Both the position numbers and the translations under genes were made by a program. Below, piece after piece: positions 7,829-15,373 of a stretch of DNA of 41,577 bases. The notes under the pieces are model-generated. The model did no database searches. It saw nothing but the letters and a program-made list of their open reading frames with translations, and was not told the origin of the DNA. Origin of the DNA: DAORHV01 sp964448405 (GTDB lineage Bacteria; Patescibacteriota; Gracilibacteria; Peribacterales; Peribacteraceae); NCBI GenBank assembly GCA_964448405.1, contig CAYUVW010000013.1:1-41577 (forward strand), given 5' to 3'. Positions within the stretch are counted from its first letter, which is position 1, and each line of letters opens with the position of its first letter.

Positions 7829-9262
7829 ATGACTTCAACAGTTGATCTCACCCTTTGGCTCTCCGTCCTCCAGAAAATCGAACCACAGCTGCAGCGCAGT
7901 CAGTTCATTACCTGGTTTAAGGACACCACGATTTTGGGTCGCGAGAAAAACACGGTCGTCGTCGGCTTGCCCCTACCGATGTTCCTGAACTGGCACTTGG
8001 AACACTATCGCGGCATGACGTTGAATGCGCTTAAGGAAATGGACGACAGCATCGAGCAGATCGTGTATCAGGTCGATGTAGGCCTGAAGGACGATCCGCA
8101 GAGAACATTGCGATTGCTCGAGAATTTTCCGGAGAAAAAGAAGAGCCGCAAGCTGCCGAATCGTGCCGAGATCAAGTTGGCCGAAGGTCTGACGAGCAAG
8201 CTCTTAAACCCGCGCTATACGCTGGAGAATTTCGTAGTGGGTCCGAATAATCGACTCGCACACGCGGCCTGTATGTCGGTTGCCATGCAGCCGGGTGGCA
8301 AGTACAACCCGCTCTTCCTGTACGGCGGAGTCGGTCTAGGCAAAACCCATCTGCTGCAGGCAGTTGGCAACGCCATTCTGAAGACCATGTCGCAGGCGAC
8401 CATCATCTACACCACCACCGAGGACTTTACGAACCAGGTCATCGAAGCAATTCAGCATCAGAAAATGGAGCAGTTCCGCCGTCGCTACCGCGAGGTGGAC
8501 GTGTTTATCATCGATGACGTGCAGTTCTTGGCCAACAAGGAGCGCACGCAGGAGGAGTTGTTCCATACGTTCAATACGCTCATTGAAGAGCACAAGCAGG
8601 TCATCATCAGCTCCGACCGCCCGCCCAAGGAGCTCAATATCCTGCAAGACCGCCTGGTGTCGCGCTTCGAGCGCGGCATGATTGCCGACGTGGGTACGCC
8701 GGACTACGAGACGCGCTTGGCGATTTTGTCCGAGAAGGTGAAGGAGTACGAGCTGTTCATCGACGCCAAGGTCATGGAGTACATCGCCGAACACGCCGAT
8801 AAAAACGTGCGTCAGCTGGAGGGCATCCTCATGCAGGCCGTGGCGCAATACGAGCTGGAGCACCGCATGCCGACCGTCGGCAGCATCTCCGAGATCATGC
8901 GCAAGCTCATTAACGATCCGACGTCACCGAAAGAGGACGACGTGGGCTTCCTGCACCAGGCTGCACGCGCCGTGTCGTTCCAGGACGTGCTGGAAGGCGT
9001 CAGCAAGTTTTACTCGGTGTCGGTGCCGGACATGATCGGACAGTCGCGCGTGCGCGAGATTCTCATCCCGCGCCAGATTGTCATGTTCCTGGCCAAGCGC
9101 TACCTGCGCATGAGCTACGTGCGCCTGGGCGAGTCGTTCAGCCACCGCGACCACACCACCGTCATGCATGCAGTGGATAAAATCGAGAAGCGCATCGTGG
9201 AAGATCCGCAGTTATTGCGCGAAGTGCGGGCGATCGAGAGGGAAGTGGGGTTGGCGAAATAG
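7829..9262 (+). CDS. dnaA: Chromosomal replication initiator DnaA
   Basis: The AAA+ initiator that binds DnaA boxes at oriC and melts DNA. Its 477 residues are complete: N-terminal domain I (residues 1-85), a short linker, an AAA+ core with Walker A GGVGLGKTH (166-174) and Walker B VFIIDDVQFL, and a C-terminal DNA-binding domain with the signature HRDHTTVMHAVDKIEKRI. The ATG follows a pyrimidine-rich stretch with no Shine-Dalgarno. The usual dnaN, recF and gyrB neighbours are absent: a site-2 protease gene lies upstream and a methyltransferase gene converges downstream. Proximity to an origin therefore cannot be assumed, though DnaA-box-like sites occur upstream. The stop is followed by a palindromic element shared with the convergent gene. 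Confidence 0.98.
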   Translation: MTSTVDLTLWLSVLQKIEPQLQRSQFITWFKDTTILGREKNTVVVGLPLPMFLNWHLEHYRGMTLNALKEMDDSIEQIVYQVDVGLKDDPQRTLRLLENFPEKKKSRKLPNRAEIKLAEGLTSKLLNPRYTLENFVVGPNNRLAHAACMSVAMQPGGKYNPLFLYGGVGLGKTHLLQAVGNAILKTMSQATIIYTTTEDFTNQVIEAIQHQKMEQFRRRYREVDVFIIDDVQFLANKERTQEELFHTFNTLIEEHKQVIISSDRPPKELNILQDRLVSRFERGMIADVGTPDYETRLAILSEKVKEYELFIDAKVMEYIAEHADKNVRQLEGILMQAVAQYELEHRMPTVGSISEIMRKLINDPTSPKEDDVGFLHQAARAVSFQDVLEGVSKFYSVSVPDMIGQSRVREILIPRQIVMFLAKRYLRMSYVRLGESFSHRDHTTVMHAVDKIEKRIVEDPQLLREVRAIEREVGLAK

Positions 9263-9276
9263 CGAAAGGGGTACCC

Positions 9277-9358
9277 GGATTCCCAGACTCCTAGATTCAG
9301 CAATCACGTCCGGAGGTTTCTTTCGGGAATCTTGGCATCGTGGATTCTTGGATTCCCG
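9277..9358. repeat. Palindromic intergenic element, copy A (dnaA / methyltransferase)
   Basis: Contains GGATTCCCAGACTCC (9277-9291) and an 8-bp inverted repeat CGGGAATC (9324-9331) / GATTCCCG (9351-9358). The right arm abuts the TAA of the minus-strand methyltransferase. It fills almost all the space between two convergent stops, so it may serve as a two-way transcript end. It shares GATTCC and GACTCC words with copies at 16998, 25046, 32470 and 38974. Confidence 0.65.
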
Positions 9359-10030
9359 TTATTGTACCAGGGGCTTTTTCAGCGTCACGATGTAGTGCAC
9401 CGGCAACAGGGTCGGCGTCATGCGGATACTGACTTCGCCGAAGTATTTGCGACAGAGCTCGTCCAGCGTCTTCTTCCTGAAAATGTGCAGGTGCCACGGG
9501 TTATGAACCGGGTGCACGTCCTTGGGCAGCAGCCAGATGTGCAAGAAGCGCATTGCCGCCTTGATGCGGTTGATTAGCAAGTCATTGGGGACCGTCAGTG
9601 CGGCCACGCCGTCGGGCTTCAGACACGCAGCGATTCCGCGCAGCACGTTGTCCGGCGTCTGAACGTGTTCCAGCACTTCCGTGCAGTACACGCGGTCGAA
9701 TTTCTCGGTAAAGTGCTTGGTCAGCTCCTCGGCGCTGCCGAGCACGATGGTGCCCTTCACGCGCTTTTTGGCGCGTTCCACGAACGAGGGACTCAGGTCG
9801 ATGCCGGTCAGCTGACCGGGCATTTTGCACAACACGGCACCGGTGCCGCAGCCCACCTCCAACACGCTGTGTCCGTCGCGGACGTCCAGCACCTTCACCA
9901 GGCCGGCGACGCGGTGCTTCTCGATCCAGCGGATGACGATGTTCGGTGAAGCGTGGCACAGGTCCGGGTCGAACTGTTGTGCCATTCCTTCGTTCCAGGC
10001 GGCGAAATCGGCCGGGTTGTTCATGTCCAT
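9359..10030 (-). CDS. Class I SAM-dependent methyltransferase
   Basis: A 223-residue Methyltransf_11/UbiE-like enzyme. Motif I is VLEVGCGTG (residues 57-65), the acidic end of strand 2 is LTGIDLSPSF, and motif IV/post-I is FDRVYCTEVLEHV followed by LKPDGVAALTVPN. This is the plan of small-molecule or lipid methyltransferases. The acceptor cannot be read from sequence. A hydrophobic stretch near residues 185-200 (MRFLHIWLLPKD) may contact the membrane. Two Met codons (positions 1 and 3) are possible starts. A CATACT hexamer about 30 nt upstream on the minus strand could be its -10. It is divergent from the thrS leader and convergent with dnaA. Confidence 0.88.
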   Translation of the reverse strand: MDMNNPADFAAWNEGMAQQFDPDLCHASPNIVIRWIEKHRVAGLVKVLDVRDGHSVLEVGCGTGAVLCKMPGQLTGIDLSPSFVERAKKRVKGTIVLGSAEELTKHFTEKFDRVYCTEVLEHVQTPDNVLRGIAACLKPDGVAALTVPNDLLINRIKAAMRFLHIWLLPKDVHPVHNPWHLHIFRKKTLDELCRKYFGEVSIRMTPTLLPVHYIVTLKKPLVQ

Positions 10031-10099
10031 ACGCTCGTGTGAGGGAAGTGGTTTGCAGTATGCGTCATCTCCGACTTTCGATCCATCGGATCGCTGAGG

Positions 10100-10128
10100 C
10101 TGACTCCGAAGGCGGTTTGGTGTATACT
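10100..10128 (+). promoter_or_regulatory. Promoter of the Thr leader / thrS transcript
   Basis: CTGACT (10100-10105, four of six bases of TTGACA), a 17-nt spacer, then TATACT (10123-10128). The leader-peptide GTG begins 6 nt after the -10 box, the same distance seen at dut, thpR and the gene at 28266. The leader would thus be translated from the 5' end of a leaderless RNA. Confidence 0.75.
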
Positions 10129-10134
10129 TCTTTC

Positions 10135-10197
10135 GTGATTCTCGCTTCCGTCACCACGACTACGACCACCACGACCTCCTCGGAGGGCGGGTGCTAG
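10135..10197 (+). CDS. Threonine-rich leader peptide of thrS (candidate attenuator)
   Basis: A 20-codon ORF, GTG to TAG, encoding MILASV, eight consecutive threonines (codons at 10153-10176: ACC ACG ACT ACG ACC ACC ACG ACC), then SSEGGC. It lies 101 nt upstream of thrS on the same strand and begins 6 nt after a -10 box. Runs of a regulatory amino acid in a leader are the hallmark of ribosome-mediated attenuation, as in thrL of the enterobacterial thr operon. Here the controlled gene is the threonyl-tRNA synthetase. Stalling at Thr codons when Thr-tRNA is scarce would report directly on ThrRS output. The chance of eight tandem Thr codons in a promoter-linked ORF right before thrS is small. The peptide call is inferred. 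Conservation in relatives would settle it. Confidence 0.8.
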   Translation: MILASVTTTTTTTTSSEGGC

Positions 10198-10260
10198 CGT
10201 GAACGACGAAACGCTACGAACCCTCTCTCCGCACGGAGCTGGGGGCACTTCGCCGTAGTC
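10158..10260 (+). promoter_or_regulatory. Mutually exclusive RNA pairings in the thrS leader
   Basis: Four segments can pair in alternative ways. GACTACG (10158-10164, inside the Thr codons) is a perfect complement of CGTAGTC (10254-10260). TAGCGT (10195-10200, including the leader stop) pairs with ACGCTA (10211-10216). CTACG (10214-10218) pairs with CGTAG (10254-10258). A ribosome stalled on the Thr codons would block the first pairing, and one at the stop codon would block the second, changing which partner the third takes. There is no stem followed by a U-run before the thrS ATG, so the output might be Rho-dependent, translational or stability-based. Drawn by eye, without energy calculation. 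Confidence 0.5.
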
Positions 10261-10298
10261 CTGTCCGTCTGCTACTCTCCATTCATTCTCCCATTCCC

Positions 10299-12635
10299 AT
10301 GAAACACGCAGCCTACGACAACCTTATCGCCCTTCTGGATAAGAACGGTGCGAAATACCGGCTCATCGACCATGCCCCCGAAGGACGCACGGACGTGGTC
10401 AGCGGCATGCGCGGCAACAAGCTGGAGCAAGCCGCCAAATGCATCGTGATGATGGTGAAACTAGGGAAGAAGGAAACAAAGTACGTGTTAGCGGTCATCC
10501 CCGGCGACGCCAAGTTGGATATGAACGGCATAAAATCCATGCTCGGCGGAACCTACGCCTCGTTTGCCACGCCCGAGATCGCCGAGAAGCTGGCCGGTAG
10601 CGTCATCGGCACCGTGTTGCCGTTCTCATTTAGCCCCGAACTGGAACTCATCGTGGACCCACTGCTACTGAAGCACGACGAAATCTTCTTCAATGCCGCA
10701 CGTTTGGACAAATCCATGGCGCTGAATGCGAAAGACTATGAGAAGTTGGCCAAGCCGCGCGTCGAGTCCATCGCCAAATACGATTCCGCCGGCTCAGTTG
10801 CTCCGGCCAAGGGTGGCGCTCCCAAGGTCGCCAAAGACGAGCCCAAAGTGGATGATCTCTACAAATTGCGCCACTCGTTGGCTCACGTGCTGGCCCAGGC
10901 TGTATTGAAGTTGTGGCCGGATACTCAAGTGACCATCGGTCCGCCGATCGACTACGGTTGCTACTACGACTTTCTGTTCAAGAAGCCTATTTCCGATACT
11001 GAGTTCGAGAAGATCGAAAAAGAGATGCGCAAAATCATCGCGCAGGGGCAGACGTTCCGCTGCGACGAACTGTCGGCCGCCGATGCCAAGACCTTTTGGA
11101 AGAAGAACAAGCAGCCGTTCAAAGTCGAGCTCATCGAGGACCTGGAAAAGAGCGGCACCACTTCAGTGACGCACTACGCCAACGTGGACGCCAAGGGTAA
11201 TGAAATGTTCGTGGACTTGTGCCGCGGTGGTCACGTCGAAAATTTGAATCACATCCCCGCCGACGGCTTTAAAATCACCTCATTGGCCGGTGCTTACTGG
11301 CGCGGCGACGAGAAGCGCGAGCAGCTCACCCGTATTTACGTGGCGGCGTTCCCGAGCAAACAGGAGCTGGAGGATTATTTGAACATGATGGAAGAAGCCA
11401 AGAAGCGCGACCACCGCAAACTCGGCAAGGAGCTGGATTTGTTCACGTTCTCCGACATGGTCGGACCGGGCTTGCCGCTCTGGACTCCGCGCGGAACCAT
11501 CATGGTCGATGAACTGGAGCGCCTAGCCAAGGAAACCGAGGCCGCCGGCGGTTACTCGCGTGTGCGCACCCCGCACATCGCCAAGGGCAAGCTGTATGCC
11601 CAGACCGGACATTTGGCGCACTACAAGACGTCTATGTTCCCGGCCATGAAGCTGGACGGCGAGGAAGAGGAGTACTACCTGAAGCCGATGAACTGCCCGC
11701 ATCATCACCAGATCTTCGCTTGCCAGCCGCGCAGTTACAAAGACCTGCCCATCCGCTTGGCCGAGTACGGTCACTGCTACCGCTACGAAGATTCGGGCTC
11801 GTTGTTCGGCCTTATGCGCGTGCGCTCCATGTGCATGAACGACGCGCACATCTACTGCATGGAAGAGCAGTTCGAGAGCGAGTTCAACGCGGTCATCGAT
11901 TTGTACCTGAAGTACTTCAAGCTGTTCGACATTCAGAAGTACGTCATGCGCCTGTCGCTGCACGATAAAGGCGAACTCGGCAAGAAGTACGTGAACAAGC
12001 CCGATCTGTGGCTGAAGACCGAGGAAATGGTTCGCAACGCCATGAAAAAGAAGGGCGTGAACTTTGTGGAAGTGCCGGACGAAGCCGCGTTCTACGGTCC
12101 CAAGATCGACGTGCAGATCTGGAGCATCATCGGTCGTGAGTTCACGCTGGCCACCAACCAGGTCGACTTCGATGTTCCGGGAAAAGTGGGACTGAAGTAC
12201 ATCGACAAAGACGGCAAAGAGCAGGTGCCGCTGTGCATTCACAGGGCGCCGCTCTCTACCCACGAACGCTTGATGGGCTTCCTAATTGAGCAGTTTGCCG
12301 GACATTTCCCGTTGTGGTTGGCGCCCGTGCAAATTTCCATTATTCCGGTCGCCGGTCCGCACGAAGCCTACGCCAAACAACTGGATGCGGAATTACAGAA
12401 GCACGGCATGCGTACGCAGTATTTGGGAATCGAGGATTCACTCGGCAAGCGCGTGCGCGACAGCGAGAAAATGAAAGTCCCGTATGTGCTCGTGCTGGGC
12501 GAAAAAGAAGTGGAAGCCAAGTCGGTTGCCGTGCGTAACACGCTCACCAAGAAGCAAGAAACGGTATCCAAGGCCGACTTCATCGCCAAGACCATCGAGG
12601 ACATTCGCGAGCGCAGGATCGAGAGTTCAATCTAA
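10299..12635 (+). CDS. thrS: Threonyl-tRNA synthetase with N-terminal YbaK/ProXp-like domain
   Basis: Charges tRNA-Thr. At 778 residues it is over 100 longer than the usual ~640. Residues 1-160 look like a YbaK/ProRS-INS deacylase domain: LLDKNGAKYRLIDHAPEGRT, the conserved lysine context AAKCIVMMVK (K47), VLAVIPGDAKLDM, and VDPLLLKHDEIFFNAARLDKS. The expected TGS domain is absent. After a linker (160-185) come the class N2 editing domain (H192-x3-H196, and C308-R-G-G-H312), the class II core (motif 2 RYEDSGSLFGLMRVRS; zinc ligands C466, H517, H648) and the anticodon-binding domain (from about 678). Two editing modules in one chain suggest removal of two kinds of mischarged tRNA. Motif 3 is slightly divergent (HRAPLSTHERLM). 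Preceded by the Thr leader and followed by an intrinsic terminator. Confidence 0.95.
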   Translation: MKHAAYDNLIALLDKNGAKYRLIDHAPEGRTDVVSGMRGNKLEQAAKCIVMMVKLGKKETKYVLAVIPGDAKLDMNGIKSMLGGTYASFATPEIAEKLAGSVIGTVLPFSFSPELELIVDPLLLKHDEIFFNAARLDKSMALNAKDYEKLAKPRVESIAKYDSAGSVAPAKGGAPKVAKDEPKVDDLYKLRHSLAHVLAQAVLKLWPDTQVTIGPPIDYGCYYDFLFKKPISDTEFEKIEKEMRKIIAQGQTFRCDELSAADAKTFWKKNKQPFKVELIEDLEKSGTTSVTHYANVDAKGNEMFVDLCRGGHVENLNHIPADGFKITSLAGAYWRGDEKREQLTRIYVAAFPSKQELEDYLNMMEEAKKRDHRKLGKELDLFTFSDMVGPGLPLWTPRGTIMVDELERLAKETEAAGGYSRVRTPHIAKGKLYAQTGHLAHYKTSMFPAMKLDGEEEEYYLKPMNCPHHHQIFACQPRSYKDLPIRLAEYGHCYRYEDSGSLFGLMRVRSMCMNDAHIYCMEEQFESEFNAVIDLYLKYFKLFDIQKYVMRLSLHDKGELGKKYVNKPDLWLKTEEMVRNAMKKKGVNFVEVPDEAAFYGPKIDVQIWSIIGREFTLATNQVDFDVPGKVGLKYIDKDGKEQVPLCIHRAPLSTHERLMGFLIEQFAGHFPLWLAPVQISIIPVAGPHEAYAKQLDAELQKHGMRTQYLGIEDSLGKRVRDSEKMKVPYVLVLGEKEVEAKSVAVRNTLTKKQETVSKADFIAKTIEDIRERRIESSI

Positions 12636-12654
12636 GGCTCCAATGACTTCAAGG

Positions 12655-12687
12655 ACTCCCGGAACTCCAGTGAGCCGGGAGTTTTTT
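12655..12687 (+). terminator. Intrinsic terminator of thrS
   Basis: ACTCCCGG (12655-12662) pairs perfectly with CCGGGAGT (12675-12682) around a 12-nt loop and is followed by a run of six T. It begins 20 nt after the thrS stop and overlaps the stop codon of the convergent exporter gene. Its stem shares the ACTCC word found in the palindromic elements. Confidence 0.88.
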
Positions 12688-13309
12688 AGCGGTGCGACAA
12701 TGCAATCTTCAGTCCCAACGCAATGAGCAGCGCGCCCATCACGCGCTCGAAGGCGCCCTGAATGCGCTCGAACTTGGCACGGATGACACTCATGGAAAGC
12801 ACGCTGGCGACGAACGCGAACCACGCGAACGTGGCGAAGCTCATCCAGAGTCCGTAGCCGATTTGCACGAGCAGGGGAGTGGATGGGTCGATGACCTGGG
12901 TGAAGAGCGCCAAGAAGAACAGTGTCACCTTCGGATTGAGTACGTTGCACAGAAAGCCCTGGCGCAATGCGGCCAGCGGCGAGATGTCGCGGCGTGATTT
13001 CATTTCTACAGCTGCTTGCTTGGCGGCTGCGGCCTTGTGCGTCAGCGCCTTAAAACCGATGTACATAAGGTACAACGCACCGATCCATTTGATGGTGTTG
13101 TAGAGCAAAATCGATTGCGAAATAAGCAGTCCGATGCCGAGCAACGAGTACGTGCAGTGCACGAGAATGCCCAATCCCAGACCGAGCGCCGTGAGCATGC
13201 CGCTGCGTCGCGACAGGCACAGACTATTGCGGGAAATAAGTGCGAAGTCGGGCCCCGGACTCATGAGTCCCAGGAAATGAATGACGACGATGGCGAGGAA
13301 AGCGGTCAT
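12686..13309 (-). CDS. LysE/RhtB-family amino-acid exporter
   Basis: A 207-residue polytopic membrane protein of the LysE/RhtB superfamily, which exports amino acids or small metabolites. The N-terminal signature is HFLGLMSPGPDFALISRNSL, with SPGPD diagnostic, and GALYLMYIGFKAL and FLCNVLNPKVTLFFLALF follow as in family members. Six hydrophobic segments are visible, with a basic loop (KAAAAKQAAVEMKSRRD) near the middle. I start at MTAFLAIVVIHF: the longer reading from 13405 adds a polar stretch and contains a TAGAAT -10-like box. Substrate is unknown. Convergent with thrS and divergent from the Lgt-like gene. Confidence 0.87.
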   Translation of the reverse strand: MTAFLAIVVIHFLGLMSPGPDFALISRNSLCLSRRSGMLTALGLGLGILVHCTYSLLGIGLLISQSILLYNTIKWIGALYLMYIGFKALTHKAAAAKQAAVEMKSRRDISPLAALRQGFLCNVLNPKVTLFFLALFTQVIDPSTPLLVQIGYGLWMSFATFAWFAFVASVLSMSVIRAKFERIQGAFERVMGALLIALGLKIALSHR

Positions 13310-13452
13310 GAATGCATTGAGGAAGAGTCCGATTCTAGCAGTAGCGGAAGAAATTGCAGAGGATCCCTCAAGATTCGAAGCGCCGCGCGATTTCAGGAGT
13401 CCCATCCGTGTCTTCTTTCCCGCCGCTCGCTACGACTGTATCCTTATCGCGC

Positions 13453-14376
13453 ATGTTTGAAGCATTTGAAATCGGCCCGGCAGTCATCTGGATGCGATTG
13501 TTGTTTTTACTGATTGGCGTGTGGGTCAGCAGCGAGTTCTTTTTCCGTCTCTCTGCTGCGGCGAACCTCAGCTTGCAGGGTGTGAAAGACAATGCTCGCT
13601 GGTATGCGTTAGCGTTTTTTATCGGCGGCCGACTGATGGCCGTCGTGTCGAGCTATCAGTCGTACCTGAAGCAGCCGATGCGCGTTCTTCTGTTCTGGGA
13701 CGGACAATTCAGCTTTATCGGTGCGGCGGTTGGAGTCGCCATTGTGCTATTCATTACCACGCGCAATCAGCGCGCCACGTTTTTGCAGTGGCTGGACGTT
13801 CTGCTGCCCGCCATGACGTTGGGATTGGCATTCGACTGGGTCGGCATGTTCGCCGGCGCACAAGCCTATGGCAAGCCGACCAATATGCCGTGGGGCGTGA
13901 TTATCGATACGTTCAACGTTCGCTACGCAGTGCCCATTCATCCGGTGCAGTTGTACTACGCCGTGTTCTATTTCGCCCTTACGTTCTTGTTGCTCATCAT
14001 TCGTAAGAATGCCAAACGTGCCGGGTCCGAAACCCTGTTTGGCATCGTGGCGTCCGGCATCGCCGTATTTTTGTTCGAGTTCATGCGCGGCGACTTCGGC
14101 ATTCCGGTGTTCGCCAAGTTCACAGACTTCATCTTCCTGGCGTGTTTGTTCACGAGCCTGGGAGTGCTTGCGGCCATTGAGCTGAAGCTGACCGAGCGTG
14201 CCAACGCGATCTACGGAATGCTGGTGGCGCTGCTCACACTTGCCTACGTCGTGGGAAGACAATGGATTTCGTTCGGTGAATTTCAATTGCGCTTCAGTCA
14301 GGTGCTTGCGATTCTTGCGCTGTTGGCGACGGTGGTATACGTTGTTGTCCATCGACGGAAGTATCCGCATTTGTAA
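13453..14376 (+). CDS. lgt: Lgt-like prolipoprotein diacylglyceryl transferase
   Basis: A 307-residue multi-pass membrane protein resembling Lgt, which moves diacylglycerol from phosphatidylglycerol to the lipobox cysteine of prolipoproteins. Family landmarks are present in diverged form: GGRLMAVV, FWDGQFSFIGAAVG (for the usual W-GGMSFHGG), GMFAGAQAYGKPTNMPWGV and VPIHPVQLYYAV (for HPTQLYE). The invariant-histidine region reads SFIGA and not SFHGG, so catalytic competence is uncertain. Seven to nine hydrophobic segments are seen. The start at 13453 is chosen because TATCCT (13439-13444) lies 8 nt before this ATG. The longer reading from 13354 would place the promoter inside the gene. It heads a run of small membrane-protein genes on the same strand. 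Confidence 0.8.
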   Translation: MFEAFEIGPAVIWMRLLFLLIGVWVSSEFFFRLSAAANLSLQGVKDNARWYALAFFIGGRLMAVVSSYQSYLKQPMRVLLFWDGQFSFIGAAVGVAIVLFITTRNQRATFLQWLDVLLPAMTLGLAFDWVGMFAGAQAYGKPTNMPWGVIIDTFNVRYAVPIHPVQLYYAVFYFALTFLLLIIRKNAKRAGSETLFGIVASGIAVFLFEFMRGDFGIPVFAKFTDFIFLACLFTSLGVLAAIELKLTERANAIYGMLVALLTLAYVVGRQWISFGEFQLRFSQVLAILALLATVVYVVVHRRKYPHL

Positions 14377-14394
14377 GCTTTCCCCGCATTTCCC

Positions 14395-14772
14395 GTGCCA
14401 GTGTCGTTTCCGAGTTTCGAAGGTTTCTCGCAACTCTTCGCTGCAAATCCGTCGCTCGTTGTCATGCAACTCTGCATGATCGCCGCCGGCGTATTGCTGG
14501 TGTATCTCGTGCTGTATGCCACGCGCGACATTCTGCTGCGCACGCATTCGTTCCTGTATCAAATCGCCGTCATTATCCTGGTGTCGGTTCTGCCGGTCAT
14601 CGGCTTTCTGTTGTACCTCCTCATTCGTCCGTCGACCACCAACCGTCAGCGCAAAATGGAGCACGATGTCCACGAAGTGCTGAAGCGTTTGTCGCACCAG
14701 CACCAGCCCAAAAAGCCTCAACATCAGCAGCATCACAAGCACGGCAACAAGTCCAAAGGCGCCCAGGCGTAG
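14395..14772 (+). CDS. Small membrane protein with histidine/lysine-rich tail
   Basis: A 125-residue protein starting with GTG 18 nt after the Lgt-like gene. Two transmembrane helices (about residues 22-42 and 56-78) are followed by a charged region. The segment VLPVIGFLLYLLIRPS resembles the PLDc_N motif of short two-helix membrane proteins. The last 30 residues are low complexity and rich in His, Gln and Lys (HQHQPKKPQHQQHHKHGNK), which could bind metal or nucleic acid. Function unknown. Probably co-transcribed with the preceding gene. Confidence 0.75.
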   Translation: MPVSFPSFEGFSQLFAANPSLVVMQLCMIAAGVLLVYLVLYATRDILLRTHSFLYQIAVIILVSVLPVIGFLLYLLIRPSTTNRQRKMEHDVHEVLKRLSHQHQPKKPQHQQHHKHGNKSKGAQA

Positions 14773-14818
14773 ACAACCCTCGAACTTCGCACTATCGTTT
14801 GACCCTTCTCCTCCTCTT

Positions 14819-15223
14819 ATGCAGCAATTCTTCTCCCAATGGTTCTGGCCCAATCCGGGCGGATGGCACTATGCAGATACGAAAGTACAAATTGTGCTCG
14901 CGGCTTGCGTACTGCTTATCGCATTGTCATTCGTACTCAAGTATTACCGCAGTCGCGTGAAAAACCCGGTGACCCGCAAGCTCTCTGCCAGTTGGTCGGG
15001 CGCCGCAATGACATTCGGCGTTATTGCACTGGTTTTGGCGGTCAGCCGTGTCGAAACGATTCAGTTCGTCTCCATGCGCGCATTATGGGTTGTCTGGGCA
15101 TTGTCGTTGGCTCTCTACGTAGCCTTGCAGTTCATGGCGTTCCGCAATCGTCACTACGTGGTCATGGAAAAAAGGAGCACCGTCGATGGACGCGATAAGT
15201 ATCTGCCAAAGAAGAAGCGCTAA
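14819..15223 (+). CDS. Three-helix membrane protein, unknown function
   Basis: A 134-residue protein with aromatic N-terminus (MQQFFSQWFWPNPGGWH) and three hydrophobic helices (about residues 25-42, 62-78 and 88-106), ending in a strongly basic tail (DGRDKYLPKKKR). No family recognised. It follows the His-rich membrane protein by 46 nt on the same strand, with a pyrimidine-rich stretch and no Shine-Dalgarno ahead of the ATG. The aromatic start and basic cytosolic end are typical of small inner-membrane proteins in reduced genomes. Confidence 0.75.
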   Translation: MQQFFSQWFWPNPGGWHYADTKVQIVLAACVLLIALSFVLKYYRSRVKNPVTRKLSASWSGAAMTFGVIALVLAVSRVETIQFVSMRALWVVWALSLALYVALQFMAFRNRHYVVMEKRSTVDGRDKYLPKKKR

Positions 15224-15249
15224 ACTGCGAAATATCGGATTTCAGTTCC

Positions 15250-15308
15250 CAAATCCCAGCTGCAGATACCGGCGGGATTTTGTGGAATTTGCTTTCTTTG
15301 GATTTGGG
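15250..15308. repeat. Intergenic inverted repeat
   Basis: CCCAAATCC and its complement GGATTTGGG (9 bp) flank a nested AAATCCC / GGGATTT pair. It lies between two membrane-protein genes, just upstream of the promoter at 15336. The build, with repeated short words in both orientations, resembles the GATTCC-type palindromes, but the core word differs. Confidence 0.5.
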
Positions 15309-15335
15309 TATTTGCATATCGCCAGTTACCTTCTC

Positions 15336-15364
15336 TTGACATGGATTCCTCTGGCAGGGAGAAT
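15336..15364 (+). promoter_or_regulatory. Promoter of the LTKTG membrane-protein gene
   Basis: A perfect TTGACA (15336-15341), 17-nt spacer, GAGAAT (15359-15364). It overlaps an ATG at 15341 and so argues that translation begins downstream, at the GTG at 15374, 9 nt after the -10 box. Confidence 0.6.
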
Positions 15365-15373
15365 CCCGTTCCT

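Noticed and set aside
10135..10298. T-box riboswitch upstream of thrS
   Set aside because: No T-box sequence, specifier-loop stem or terminator/antiterminator pair is visible. The Thr-codon ORF is the better explanation.
13747..14853. Minus-strand open frame of 368 codons opposite the Lgt-like and His-rich genes
   Set aside because: Low-complexity His/Gln/Glu-rich translation with no domain. The plus strand encodes clear membrane proteins with family motifs.
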